Assembly: GCF_030680935.1 (NCBI RefSeq)
Contig: NZ_JAUXUP010000040.1
Location: forward strand, 1 to 40,211
Origin: Polaromonas sp.
Lineage (GTDB): Bacteria > Pseudomonadota > Gammaproteobacteria > Burkholderiales > Burkholderiaceae_C
Length of the DNA: 40,211 nt
Direction: 5' to 3'
Part shown: in pieces, positions 1 through 8,088 of the stretch
Numbering within the stretch: the stretch's first letter is position 1
How the letters are laid out: each line of letters begins with the position of its first letter
Made by a program: the position numbers and the translations under genes
Notes under the pieces: generated by a model
Told to the model about the DNA's origin: nothing
Databases searched by the model: none
The model's input: only the letters and a program-made list of their open reading frames with translations

Positions 1-1
1 C

Positions 2-1264
2 AACGCCAGCCTTCCCGAAGGCCGAACCGGCATGTCGATTGCCGTGTTGAACGGCAAGATCACCGAGGGTACACAAGGCCCCATTGCCGGCGCGCAGGCG
101 GCGGAAACCGTGGACGCCGGCGGCTATCTGCTGAGCCCACACTTCGTGGATCCGCACTTCCACATGGACGCCACGCTGAGCTACGGCCTGCCGCGTGTCA
201 ATGAAAGCGGCACGCTGCTCGAAGGCATCGCAGTGTGGGGCGAACTGAAACCCACGCTTAAGGCCAATGCCATCATCGAACGCGCCCTCACCTATTGCGA
301 CTGGGCCGTGGCCAAAGGCCTGCTCGCCATCCGCACGCATGTGGACACCAGCGACGCCAGCCTGCTGGCAGTGGACGCGCTGCTGGAAGTCAAGAAACAG
401 GTCGCCCCCTATATCGATTTGCAACTCGTCGCCTTCCCACAAGACGGCGTGTTGCGCAGCCAGGGCGGCGTCGAAAACCTCAAACGCGCGCTCGACAAAG
501 GTGTGGACGTGGTCGGCGGCATTCCACATTTCGAACGCACCATGGCCGAAGGCGCCGCCAGCGTGAAGCTGCTGTGTGAGATCGCCGCCGAACGCGGCCT
601 CCTGACCGACATGCACTGCGACGAATCCGACGACCCGCTGAGCCGCCACATCGAAACCCTGGCCTTCGAAACCCAGCTGCTCGGTCTGCAGGGCCGCGTC
701 AACGGCAGTCACTGCACCTCCATGCACAGCATGGACAACTATTACGTGAGCAAGTTGATTCCGTTAATAGCCGAGTCTCAGGTAAGCGTCATCGCCAACC
801 CGCTGATCAACATCACCTTGCAGGGCCGCCACGACAGCTACCCGAAACGCCGCGGCATGACCCGCGTGCCCGAACTGATGGCCGCCGGCGTCAACGTCGC
901 CTTCGGCCACGACTGCGTGATGGACCCCTGGTACGGCATGGGCAGTGGCGACATGCTGGAAGTCGCGCACATGGGCCTGCATGTGGCGCAGATGACCAGC
1001 CAGAAAGGGATCCGGCAGTGTTTTGATGCGGTGACCGTCAATGCGGCGAAGGTGATGCACCTGCAGAACTACGGCATTCAACCCGGATGTGATGCGAGTC
1101 TTGTGCTGCTGCAAGCGCGGGATGTGGTGGAGGCCATCCGCTTGCGGGCGAACCGGTTGAAAGTGTGGAAGAAGGGGCAGTTGCTGGCGCAGACACCAGA
1201 GATGGTGGCGAGCTTGACCGTCCCCAACCGACCCACCCAAACCGCCTTCTTCAAGGCAAGTTAA
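2..1264 (+). CDS. codA: Cytosine deaminase-type amidohydrolase (5' end outside window)
   Basis: Metal-dependent hydrolase of the CodA branch of the amidohydrolase superfamily, expected to deaminate cytosine or a related nucleobase in pyrimidine salvage. The frame is open to the window edge: codons before the ATG at 32 read NASLPEGRTG, typical N-terminal cytosine deaminase sequence, so the true start lies upstream. Counting from the ATG at 32, the metal ligands are visible as HFH (42-44), H195 in HCDE with the catalytic E198, H227, and D294 in FGHDCVMDPW. The stretches PYIDLQLVAFPQ and YPKRRG also match CodA closely. One oddity is C295, where E. coli CodA has Asp314, a residue known to tune substrate choice, so the substrate may not be cytosine. 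It is convergent with the sensor kinase gene 33 bp downstream. Confidence 0.88.
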   Translation, partial: NASLPEGRTGMSIAVLNGKITEGTQGPIAGAQAAETVDAGGYLLSPHFVDPHFHMDATLSYGLPRVNESGTLLEGIAVWGELKPTLKANAIIERALTYCDWAVAKGLLAIRTHVDTSDASLLAVDALLEVKKQVAPYIDLQLVAFPQDGVLRSQGGVENLKRALDKGVDVVGGIPHFERTMAEGAASVKLLCEIAAERGLLTDMHCDESDDPLSRHIETLAFETQLLGLQGRVNGSHCTSMHSMDNYYVSKLIPLIAESQVSVIANPLINITLQGRHDSYPKRRGMTRVPELMAAGVNVAFGHDCVMDPWYGMGSGDMLEVAHMGLHVAQMTSQKGIRQCFDAVTVNAAKVMHLQNYGIQPGCDASLVLLQARDVVEAIRLRANRLKVWKKGQLLAQTPEMVASLTVPNRPTQTAFFKAS

Positions 1265-1297
1265 AACTTGCGGCTTTCCCCTTGAAGCGCATGCGCC

Positions 1298-2629
1298 TCA
1301 GGGCACCGGCAACATGACGTCCACACGCCCGCCGCCCATGGCACCGCGCGTGAGTTTCAGCTCCCCCTGGTGGCTGGCCACCAGGTCACTGACCACTGCC
1401 AGCCCGACGCCATGCCCGGGCACGCGCTCGTCGCCCCGCACATGCAGGCGCAGCACCGACTCGGTATCGGTGAATCCTGGTCCATCGTCCTCAACGCAGA
1501 TGCACAAGCGCCCGGCTTCGCGCCACACCCGCAAGCCTACCCGGCTGCGCGCCCACTTGGCCGCGTTGTCCAGCAGATTGCCCAGAATTTCGAACAGGTC
1601 GCCCTCGTCCATGCGCCAAGCCAAATCTGGCGGGCACTCGACGTTGAAGTCCAGGGCCTTTTCGGCATAAACCTTGGCGAGTGCATCGCGAATGCGCTCC
1701 ACAACAGGCGCCAGCAGAAGCGGCGGCGCAAACCGCGCTGCGCCCCCGGCGATGGCGCGCCCCAGCTGATGCTGCACGATGTCGTCCATACGGCTCACCT
1801 GCTGGGCCACGGTAGCGGGCAGATGCGCCGGCGCGGCCAAAGCGCTGCGCAGCACAGCCAACGGCGTCTTCAGGCTGTGGGCCAGAAAGGTCAATGCATC
1901 GCGATGCCGGGTCTGGCGCACGCGCTCCTGCTGGATCAGCTTGTTCAGGTTGTCTGTCAGGCCGGAAATTTCGGCAGGGTAACGCCCCTCGATGCGCGAT
2001 TGCTCGCCCTCTTCGATACGCCGTATCTCGCTGGCCACGCGCCGCAGCGGCGCCAGGCCCCAGCGCAACAGCCATAGCTGGGCCAGCAGCAGCAGCACGG
2101 CGGCGGCGCCCAGCCCGAGCCAGAGGGTGCGGGTGAAGACACCGACTTCGCGGTCAAAGGCGGCGCGATTTTCCAGTACCGTCAGCACCAGCGGCGCCTC
2201 TCGCGCAGAGGCCTTCCAGGTAACGGCATAACTGACCGACAGGAAGGACCCGCCGGCCCCGTCCAGCGTCTCGTTACGCCACTGACCAGCTTGCAGGCTG
2301 CGCCGGAACGGCAGCTGTTGGCCCAGGGCCGAGGCCGATTGCCACTGCTCCCCACGCAGCACGTTGTGGATACCGGCATACAGACCCGAACCTGGCAGCG
2401 ACAGCCGTGGCTCGGCAAAGGCCTGTGGCATCACCAGCGCACCGCTGGCATCGAGTTCGGCCGCTGCCAGCAGCAGGTAAATGGTGCTCTGCAAGCGACC
2501 AAAATACGCCGCCCGAACGCTCTCGGCATTCGCACGCTGAGCCGCCAGCCCCGCACCCGTCAGAAAGGCCAGCAGCACCAGGGCGGCGCCCAGAAGCAGT
2601 CGGGTTCGGATGGAGTAAGCGAGCTTCAT
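1298..2629 (-). CDS. PhoQ-like sensor histidine kinase
   Basis: Inner-membrane sensor kinase of 443 residues. TM1 is about residues 8-30, a periplasmic sensor region about 31-165, and TM2 about 168-189. A HAMP-like linker follows, then HisKA with the phosphoacceptor H251 in FLAHSLKTPLAVL, almost identical to the PhoQ H-box. The ATPase domain has the N-box EILGNLLDNAAKWA (347-360), G1 EDDGPGF (380-386) and G2 GHGVGL (405-410). Its start codon overlaps the stop of the response regulator gene (ATGA at 2626-2629), so the two are translationally coupled. The PhoP/PhoQ subtype rests on motif similarity. The signal sensed, such as divalent cations or acid pH, cannot be read from the sequence. Confidence 0.92.
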   Translation of the reverse strand: MKLAYSIRTRLLLGAALVLLAFLTGAGLAAQRANAESVRAAYFGRLQSTIYLLLAAAELDASGALVMPQAFAEPRLSLPGSGLYAGIHNVLRGEQWQSASALGQQLPFRRSLQAGQWRNETLDGAGGSFLSVSYAVTWKASAREAPLVLTVLENRAAFDREVGVFTRTLWLGLGAAAVLLLLAQLWLLRWGLAPLRRVASEIRRIEEGEQSRIEGRYPAEISGLTDNLNKLIQQERVRQTRHRDALTFLAHSLKTPLAVLRSALAAPAHLPATVAQQVSRMDDIVQHQLGRAIAGGAARFAPPLLLAPVVERIRDALAKVYAEKALDFNVECPPDLAWRMDEGDLFEILGNLLDNAAKWARSRVGLRVWREAGRLCICVEDDGPGFTDTESVLRLHVRGDERVPGHGVGLAVVSDLVASHQGELKLTRGAMGGGRVDVMLPVP

Positions 2630-3297
2630 TCCAGTGCGAACCGGTAGCCCCGCCCGCGCACGGTTTCGATCAGGCCAACGCTGCCCGCCGGGTCGAGCTT
2701 GCGCCGCAGCCGGCCCACCAGCACCTCCAGCACGTTGCTGTCGCGGTCTTCGCCGTGCGGGTACAGGTAGTCCGAGAGCGCTTGTCGGGTGACAACAGCC
2801 GGGCGCTGGCGCACCAGGGTTTCGAGCAGACGGTATTCGTACGCCGTGAGCTCCAGTGCCGCACCATTGAGCCGTACCGCCTGCGCCGTCAAATCGATGC
2901 TCATGGGGCCGAGTGTCAGCACGTCAGAGGCGGTCTTGAGCGAGCGCCGCAGCAAGGCCTTCAGCCGCGCTGCCAGCTCCGGGTATTCGAAAGGTTTGAC
3001 GAGGTAGTCGTCGGCACCGGCCTCCAGGCCGACCACCTTGTCTTGCCAGCTGCCGCGCGCGGTGAGGATCAGAATGGGCAGCACCTTGCCCTCCTGGCGC
3101 AGATGCTGCACGATGGTCAGCCCGTTCAGCTTGGGCAGCCCCAGGTCAACAATGATCAGATCCACCGGGTACTCGCGGGCCAGAAACAGGCCCTCTTCAC
3201 CGTCTTTGGCCTGATCGACGCGATGCCCATCGGCCTCCAGCTGGCGGGCCAGGGTCAGCCGCAGCGCCGCATCGTCCTCAATGAGCAACAGGCGCAT
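2626..3297 (-). CDS. PhoP-like DNA-binding response regulator (OmpR family)
   Basis: Two-domain response regulator of 223 residues. The receiver domain (1-115) has the acidic pocket E7-D8-D9, phosphoacceptor D51 in IIVDLGLP, T79 and K101. LPILILTARGSWQDKV is nearly the PhoP signature. The C-terminal OmpR/PhoB winged helix (about 125-220) ends in the usual ETVRGRGYRF. It is the third gene of a minus-strand operon, 25 bp after the PepSY gene and overlapping the kinase gene by four bases. Direct repeats upstream of the first gene (4184-4214) are a candidate binding site for this protein, which would mean autoregulation. Confidence 0.93.
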   Translation of the reverse strand: MRLLLIEDDAALRLTLARQLEADGHRVDQAKDGEEGLFLAREYPVDLIIVDLGLPKLNGLTIVQHLRQEGKVLPILILTARGSWQDKVVGLEAGADDYLVKPFEYPELAARLKALLRRSLKTASDVLTLGPMSIDLTAQAVRLNGAALELTAYEYRLLETLVRQRPAVVTRQALSDYLYPHGEDRDSNVLEVLVGRLRRKLDPAGSVGLIETVRGRGYRFALE

Positions 3298-3322
3298 AGG
3301 TTAAGGCTGCCGCAGACCGGCC

Positions 3323-3559
3323 CTAACGGACCTGCCCGGTCGCGACGTCCACCTGGATCACGCGGACCTCACCAGCCGCCGTGACCACCTTGACGCGCCA
3401 CACCGGCTGGCTCGAAGACTCGGACTTCTCGACGGACAGCACACGGCCGCCACTGGCGCGCTGGGCCACTGCGGCCGCGTCGTCGCGGCTCAGGTTGGCC
3501 CAGGCCAGGTTGGACGCCACCAGCAAGGTGGCGCAGAGCAGTTTGGCAAATACATTCAT
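3323..3559 (-). CDS. PepSY domain secreted protein
   Basis: Small protein of 78 residues: a signal peptide (1-21, cleaved after NLAWA) followed by a single PepSY domain with the ending VWRVKVVTAAGEVRVIQVDVATGQV. Single-domain PepSY proteins are often encoded beside PhoP/PhoQ-type systems, where they are thought to act in the periplasm as modulators or targets. Its ATG overlaps the stop of the preceding glycine-zipper gene (ATGA, 3556-3559), and the response regulator follows after 25 bp, so the four genes form one operon. The specific role is inferred from context. Confidence 0.85.
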   Translation of the reverse strand: MNVFAKLLCATLLVASNLAWANLSRDDAAAVAQRASGGRVLSVEKSESSSQPVWRVKVVTAAGEVRVIQVDVATGQVR

Positions 3560-4149
3560 CGCTTGTAAGCGCCATGGTACTCGCGGTCATCGCGCCGGCC
3601 CTGGTAGTTGCGTCCATCCTGGTACTCGCGCTCCACCGGCGCAAATGAAACGCGTATCGGCAAGGTACGGCCCGGGTTCTCGCGGGTTACCGTGCTGTAG
3701 ATCTGACCACGGTACTCGTACTCAACCTGATAGCCCGTGAGGCGGGATTGAACGTCATTCACAGTGCGGCAGTTCTGCACCTGGCGCTGCTGCGGCTGGG
3801 AGGCCTGCTGGTAGCCCCCACCAAAGTTGTTTTGATTCGCAAGATGCTCGCCAGCCAGCGCGCCGACCACGGCACCGACCGCTGTCGCCGCTTCACGGCC
3901 GCGGCCCTTGCCAACCTGGTTGCCCAGCAAGGCACCAGCCACACCACCAAGCGCCAGACCGCCGTAATTGCGCGAAGACACTGCGGGTTGCTGCTCGGTC
4001 ACCCACTGGCTCGTGCACTCGTTGCGCGGAACAGGGACGTTTTCGTACTGTGGGGCGACGTTGCGCACGCGAGCCGTGTCGTTAAAAGTCTGGGCCTGGG
4101 CGCCCGCTGCCAGCAGCGTGGTCAGGCAAAGAATGGCAGAACGTTTCAT
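3556..4149 (-). CDS. Glycine-zipper 2TM domain outer-envelope protein
   Basis: Protein of 197 residues with a signal peptide (MKRSAILCLTTLLAAGAQAQ, cleaved after the first AQA) and a central glycine-zipper 2TM segment (about 62-102, GGLALGGVAGALLGNQVGKG then AVGAVVGALAGEHLA). A conserved C-terminal region contains YQVEYEYRGQIYSTV. Related proteins (Rick_17kDa/SlyB-like) sit in the outer membrane, and slyB is a PhoP target in enterobacteria. The start at 4149 was chosen for its AAGGAG ribosome site six bases upstream and for the signal peptide; the longer frame to 4293 has neither. It is the first gene of the regulator operon and overlaps the PepSY gene by four bases. Confidence 0.85.
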   Translation of the reverse strand: MKRSAILCLTTLLAAGAQAQTFNDTARVRNVAPQYENVPVPRNECTSQWVTEQQPAVSSRNYGGLALGGVAGALLGNQVGKGRGREAATAVGAVVGALAGEHLANQNNFGGGYQQASQPQQRQVQNCRTVNDVQSRLTGYQVEYEYRGQIYSTVTRENPGRTLPIRVSFAPVEREYQDGRNYQGRRDDREYHGAYKR

Positions 4150-4183
4150 GGAGAGCTCCTTGGTTGATGTGAGACAGAGCTTA

Positions 4184-4214
4184 TGAAGGAAGGGGTGAAC
4201 GAAAGCTGAACGAA
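4184..4214 (-). promoter_or_regulatory. Direct repeats upstream of the PhoPQ-like operon
   Basis: Two identical octamers TGAACGAA at 4196-4203 and 4207-4214 are exactly 11 bp apart. A third copy with one change, TGAAGGAA, is at 4184-4191. Direct repeats with an 11-bp period are the usual binding pattern of OmpR/PhoB-family response regulators. They lie 35-65 bp upstream of the first start codon of the operon, where an activator site would be expected. The link to the regulator encoded in this operon is inference. Confidence 0.55.
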
Positions 4215-4267
4215 ATCGATAAAGATTCTTTACGTCGCCTGGCTCTGGCGCGGGCAGGATCTGCCTG

Positions 4268-4366
4268 CCGGAGCTGTTGGCCGCAGGCGTCAATGTCGCC
4301 TTCGGTCACGACTGCGTGATGGCTCCCTGGTAGGGCATGGGCGGCGGAGACACGCTGTTGAACATC
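4268..4366 (+). pseudogene. Remnant of a second codA-type gene
   Basis: Translating from 4268 gives PELLAAGVNVAFGHDCVMAP, then W, a TAG stop at 4331 and GMGGGDTLLNI. This matches the intact deaminase at 869-967 (PELMAAGVNVAFGHDCVMDP, W, Y, GMGSGDMLEV) codon by codon at 21 of the first 22 positions. The Tyr codon has become TAG and the metal-site motif DP has become AP. No further homology is seen on either side, so only about 33 codons of a gene of more than 400 codons survive. The same strand and the distance of 3.3 kb suggest an old tandem duplication with later loss. The intergenic interval 4150-4464 otherwise holds only the regulator site. Confidence 0.85.
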
Positions 4367-4464
4367 CTTGTCCTTTGAGCTATGACTCAAAAATGCGTCA
4401 TGAAGAAATCCATCCGTAGTCATGTCCCCCGCCCCCCCGTGTTTCGCTAACCAACCTGTGTCGA

Positions 4465-5523
4465 ATGATGGATAGTTTTAGGCAGAGTCGGGCCGCTCGA
4501 AAGTTCGTGCCCTTCCTGAGCTGCTATGGGATGAATAGCGCTTCGCAATGGCAAGCGAGAAAAGGCTCGCAGGTACAGTTAGGTATCAACCGACAATCAT
4601 TATTGCCCCCACCCATCTCCCATATTGCTGTGACCCAGACGATCCCCTCCGCACAATCCTTGACCCGGCAGTTGCTGGACAGCCCCTCGCGGCATGTGCA
4701 ATTGGCGCTGGTCCATGTCCCCGGGCCTACACACGCGATCGAAGCGCAGCCCTATTTGCGCATCAGCTTCAACATCGGGCCCAGCTTTGAGATTGACGTG
4801 GAGGGGCCGCTGGGCCGCCAGAAAATGACCTGCCGGCGGCACAGCCTGATGATCATCCCGCCCGACCTGACCGTGACCCACCGCGCCGCCCTGCCGAAGC
4901 CTGCGGGCCGGGCCTACACCCCGGTGGAGCTGGCGACCTTTCGAATCTCGCGTGAACTGGTGGCTGAATGTGCCATGCACCTGGGCCTGTCTGACAAACA
5001 CGCCCGTTTTGAACACGAGGTGGTGGTAAGCGACGAGGTGCTGCGCCCCCTGGCCACGGCTTTGCTGGCGCAGCTGCGCATGGGTTGCCCGGACGGCCCG
5101 CTGGCCGCCGAGCGTATCGCCGCTGCGCTGCTGTCATGCATTTTGTCGCGGCAAGCGCGCACCGGGCCAACCGCCACCGCCGATGCGCTGGCCCGGGTTT
5201 TGACCCATGTGGAGTCCAATCTGCACGTTGCGCTCAGCCTGGATGAACTAGCCGCCATTGCGGGCATGAGCCGGTTTCACTTTTGCCGGGTGTTCAGGGT
5301 CTGGCAGGGTGTCACCCCGCACCAGTTCATCGTGGCACGCAGAATAGAACTGGCCAAGCAGCTCCTCTGGGCCAGGCCGGCAGACGACAGCGCTGCGGCC
5401 AACGTGCTGGGGGTTGCGCTGGCTTGCGGGTTTGCATCAGCCAGCCACTTTTCATCGCAGTTCAAGCGCCATGTGGGCAAAACGCCCGTGCAATGGCAGC
5501 GCGCCCGGCCCGGCGCGGCCTAG
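4465..5523 (+). CDS. AraC family transcriptional regulator
   Basis: Protein of up to 352 residues. The N-terminal part (about 60-200) is an effector or dimerisation domain of unknown ligand. The C-terminal 100 residues are the double helix-turn-helix of AraC/XylS regulators: LDELAAIAGMSRFHFCRVFR is the first and GFASASHFSSQFKRHVGKTP the second, containing the conserved signature. The start is uncertain: the ATG at 4465 has no clear ribosome site, and a second in-frame ATG at 4531 or later starts would leave both domains intact. The decayed codA copy lies just upstream, and a Crp-type regulator and a binding protein gene follow on the same strand. Targets are unknown. Confidence 0.85.
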   Translation: MMDSFRQSRAARKFVPFLSCYGMNSASQWQARKGSQVQLGINRQSLLPPPISHIAVTQTIPSAQSLTRQLLDSPSRHVQLALVHVPGPTHAIEAQPYLRISFNIGPSFEIDVEGPLGRQKMTCRRHSLMIIPPDLTVTHRAALPKPAGRAYTPVELATFRISRELVAECAMHLGLSDKHARFEHEVVVSDEVLRPLATALLAQLRMGCPDGPLAAERIAAALLSCILSRQARTGPTATADALARVLTHVESNLHVALSLDELAAIAGMSRFHFCRVFRVWQGVTPHQFIVARRIELAKQLLWARPADDSAAANVLGVALACGFASASHFSSQFKRHVGKTPVQWQRARPGAA

Positions 5524-5661
5524 AGGCCAACTGAAGGCCTGCTAGGGTTTGTACCGCCGCGCAGACCGCAACTTATCGCAAGTGGCGGGCATGTGCCGCA
5601 CGTTTAGGACAGACAAGCAAGCGCATTCCGCCGACCATCCGTACAAGCCCTGAGCGTTGGT

Positions 5662-6435
5662 GTGCACCCCCGCACAGCACAAGCCGGGGCATTTTTTTGC
5701 ACCGATACGGAACAGCTCTTGGACAAACCTTTTCTGGCTTTTGACGAACGCGCGGCCATCAACGCCGGCCGCTGGTTTGCATCACTCTCAGCCCCCTTGC
5801 GGCATGACATTTTGCGCAGCGCCTATGTGCGGCGCTTCAAGGACAGCGAGATCATTTGCGCGCGCGGCGACCCGGCTCGGGTCTGGGCGGCGGTTGCCCG
5901 CGGCGCGGTTCGTGTGGGTGGCAGCCCGGACGCCGGCAAGCCGGTCACGCTGACCTATGTAGAACCCGGCGCCTGGATAGGCGACATCGGCATCTTCGGC
6001 GGCGGCATCCGCACCCACGATGCCTATGCCCACGGCGACACCACCCTGCTGCAGGTGTCGCATGACGATCTGCTTCGCATCCTGGAGGTGCATGTCGAGC
6101 TGTACGGCGCCCTGTTGCGCCTGAACGCCGGGCGGCTGCGGCATATGTTCCGGCAGATCGAAGACCTCAACACCCTGCCCCTGCGCGCCAGGCTGGCCAC
6201 CAAGCTCAAGAGCCTGATGCGCAGCTACGGCATGCCGCTGCGGCCTGACAGCGGCGAGATCCGCATTGGCCTGAGCCTGGCCCAGCAGGACCTGGCGGGT
6301 CTGCTCGGTGCCTCGCGGCAACGTGTGAACCGTGAACTCAAGCTGATGGAGCGTGAAGAAACGATACGCGTCAACCAGGGATCGCTGGTGGTGCGCTGCC
6401 CCGAGACCTTGTCTCGCATCGCCAGGCGGGCCTGA
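5662..6435 (+). CDS. Crp/Fnr family transcriptional regulator
   Basis: Regulator of up to 257 residues with an N-terminal cyclic-nucleotide-binding fold (about 40-150; WIGDIGIFGGGIRTHDAYAH resembles the phosphate-binding cassette) and a C-terminal HTH_Crp domain (about 175-245; recognition helix region LAGLLGASRQRVNRELKLME). There is no Fnr-type cysteine cluster, so an iron-sulfur oxygen sensor is unlikely. The annotated start is GTG at 5662. TTG at 5719, preceded by GGAACA, would give a shorter protein with both domains intact. The substrate-binding protein gene follows after 72 bp on the same strand and may be its target; that is inference. Confidence 0.88.
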   Translation: MHPRTAQAGAFFCTDTEQLLDKPFLAFDERAAINAGRWFASLSAPLRHDILRSAYVRRFKDSEIICARGDPARVWAAVARGAVRVGGSPDAGKPVTLTYVEPGAWIGDIGIFGGGIRTHDAYAHGDTTLLQVSHDDLLRILEVHVELYGALLRLNAGRLRHMFRQIEDLNTLPLRARLATKLKSLMRSYGMPLRPDSGEIRIGLSLAQQDLAGLLGASRQRVNRELKLMEREETIRVNQGSLVVRCPETLSRIARRA

Positions 6436-6507
6436 CTGCCCGCTGATTTTCGGCGTCCATCCCCCTCGCCTGCCTTTTTAACCCCTGTCCTGTCTAAGGA
6501 GACTTTC

Positions 6508-7743
6508 ATGAAAAAAACTTCGCTACTTGTTTGCTGTTTGCTGGCTACCACCGCATCGCTGGCCCAGCCGGCAGCACCGGGGGTGAGCCGCAATGAGATT
6601 GTCATCGGGACGATCCAGGACCTGTCCGGCCCTTTGGCTGGCTACGGCAAACACATCCGCAACGGCATGCAACAAGCCATCGATGAGGCAAACGAAATCG
6701 GCGGGGTGCATGGGCGGAAGATCAGGCTGCTCGTTGAAGACTCCGGCTATGACCCCAAAAAAGCGGTGCTCGCCGCGCAGAAGCTGGTGTCGCAGGATGC
6801 GGGGATTTTTGCGATGGTAGGGCACCTGGGAACAGCCCACAACCTGGCCGCCATGCCGGTGCAGTTTGAAAAGAATGTGGTCAACTTTTTTCCGGTCACG
6901 GCAGCGCGCGAGATGTATGAGCCCCTGCACCGGCTGAAGTACTCCAATGCCGCAACCTATTTCGATCAGATGAAAATCGGCACCGCGCGGCTGGTGAAAG
7001 ACGGCAAGTACAAAAAGGTCTGCACCCTTTACCAGGATGACGACTTCGGCCTGGAGGTGATGCGCGGGGCCGAAGGCGGCCTCAAGACCCTGGGCATGCA
7101 GTTCACGGAAGTGACCTCGTACAAACGCGGGGCGACAGATTTTTCGTCCCAGGTCGCCAGAATGAAATCTGCCGGGTGTGAAATGGTGGTGCTGGGGACC
7201 ATCATCCGCGAGACAGTGGGCACGATTGCGGAATCACGCAAGACCGGCTTTAACCCGGTGTTTCTGGGCTCCAGCGCTGTCTACACAGACTTGATTCCCA
7301 AGCTGGGCGGCAAGTTCATGGATGGCCTTTACGCCACCATGACGGCGCAGCATCCCTACATGGATGCTGCCGAACAGCCAGTGCGCTTCTGGGCGACCAA
7401 GTACCGCACCAGGTTCAACGAAGAACCCTCTGTGTTTTCTGTTTATGGCTATATTGCCGCTGATTCCTTCATCAAGGCCGCCTTCAAGAACGGACCCAAC
7501 CTGAGCACGGACAGCTTCATCAAAACCATGGATTCGATGACCTTCAACCGCAACATGTTTGGCACGGCCGAGCAGACCTTCACATCCACCAAGCGGCAAG
7601 GCAATGCCTACTCCCGGTTGTCGCAGATACAGGACGGGCGCTGGAAGGTCACTTCCGATTACGTGGCTTTTGCCGGGCTCAAGCCGGTGATGCAAAAAGA
7701 CGGCAAGTGGAAAGTCGAGTCCGAGTTTTTCAAGGCACAGTGA
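6508..7743 (+). CDS. ABC transporter substrate-binding protein, branched-chain amino acid type
   Basis: Periplasmic binding protein of 411 residues in the Peripla_BP_6 (LivJ/HAAT) family. A signal peptide covers residues 1-19 (MKKTSLLVCCLLATTASLA). The mature part opens with NEIVIGTIQDLSGPLAGYGK and contains DEANEIGGVHGRKI, both typical of the family. A strong AAGGAG ribosome site precedes the ATG. No permease or ATPase genes of a Liv-type transporter are nearby, so it must work with components encoded elsewhere or act as a sensor. The ligand may be an amino acid, amide, aromatic acid or other small organic; the sequence alone does not decide. Confidence 0.9.
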   Translation: MKKTSLLVCCLLATTASLAQPAAPGVSRNEIVIGTIQDLSGPLAGYGKHIRNGMQQAIDEANEIGGVHGRKIRLLVEDSGYDPKKAVLAAQKLVSQDAGIFAMVGHLGTAHNLAAMPVQFEKNVVNFFPVTAAREMYEPLHRLKYSNAATYFDQMKIGTARLVKDGKYKKVCTLYQDDDFGLEVMRGAEGGLKTLGMQFTEVTSYKRGATDFSSQVARMKSAGCEMVVLGTIIRETVGTIAESRKTGFNPVFLGSSAVYTDLIPKLGGKFMDGLYATMTAQHPYMDAAEQPVRFWATKYRTRFNEEPSVFSVYGYIAADSFIKAAFKNGPNLSTDSFIKTMDSMTFNRNMFGTAEQTFTSTKRQGNAYSRLSQIQDGRWKVTSDYVAFAGLKPVMQKDGKWKVESEFFKAQ

Positions 7744-7746
7744 TAC

Positions 7747-7778
7747 CCCGCCGCCTCCCCCCCCCGGGGGGCGGCGGG
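7747..7778 (+). terminator. GC-only inverted repeat after the binding-protein gene
   Basis: CCCGCCGCC at 7747-7755 pairs with GGCGGCGGG at the right end, and the intervening C-run pairs with GGGGGG. This gives a very stable hairpin three bases after the stop codon. There is no T-tract, so it could be an inefficient terminator, an mRNA 3' end protector or a REP fragment. Confidence 0.45.
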
Positions 7779-7839
7779 CTTGATCCGACCTGCGCAGCGT
7801 GGTCGCTGGTACATTGACGTGATTCATTTGCAGCGCTCC

Positions 7840-8088
7840 ATGAATCCCATCCATCTTCACAGAATCGCCACGGAATCCATGCGCTCTCGCGGCCCGTTGT
7901 CGGCCTTTTCTCCGGCGGCTCTGCATGAAGCCGAAGCAGCACGCCGAACAGCACCCGAACGCAACGGCGACACGCGCGACCTGGACCAGCTGAGCGTAGC
8001 CGAGCCGCTGGCCGTGGGCGCCGCGCGCCTGCTGGTGGCGCTGGCCGATGTCGATTGCGGGGTGCGGTCAGGCGGCGCGGCGGTCCAC
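7840..8088 (+). pseudogene. Remnant of an RNB-domain ribonuclease (RNase II/R family)
   Basis: The frame from the ATG at 7840 reads MNPIHLHRIATESMRSRGPL, then after about 25 residues RDLDQLSVAEPLAVGAARLL and VALADVD. These match, from memory, the N-terminus of the roughly 500-residue RNB-domain ribonucleases of Comamonadaceae. Between GDT and RDLDQLSVAE the stretch that normally carries part of the catalytic acidic cluster (CSIDNDDS) is missing, and homology ends near 8088 instead of running on for about 400 residues. I read it as a broken gene with an internal deletion and loss of its 3' part. It cannot be catalytically active as it stands. Confidence 0.7.

Noticed and set aside
1265..1297. 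Palindrome GCGCATGCGC between the deaminase and kinase genes
   Set aside because: Too short and too GC-rich to be significant; no T-tract, so not called a terminator.
4149..4293. Longer start for the glycine-zipper gene and minus-strand frame at 4181-4423
   Set aside because: Neither has a ribosome site. The region contains the regulator repeats and the codA fossil on the other strand.
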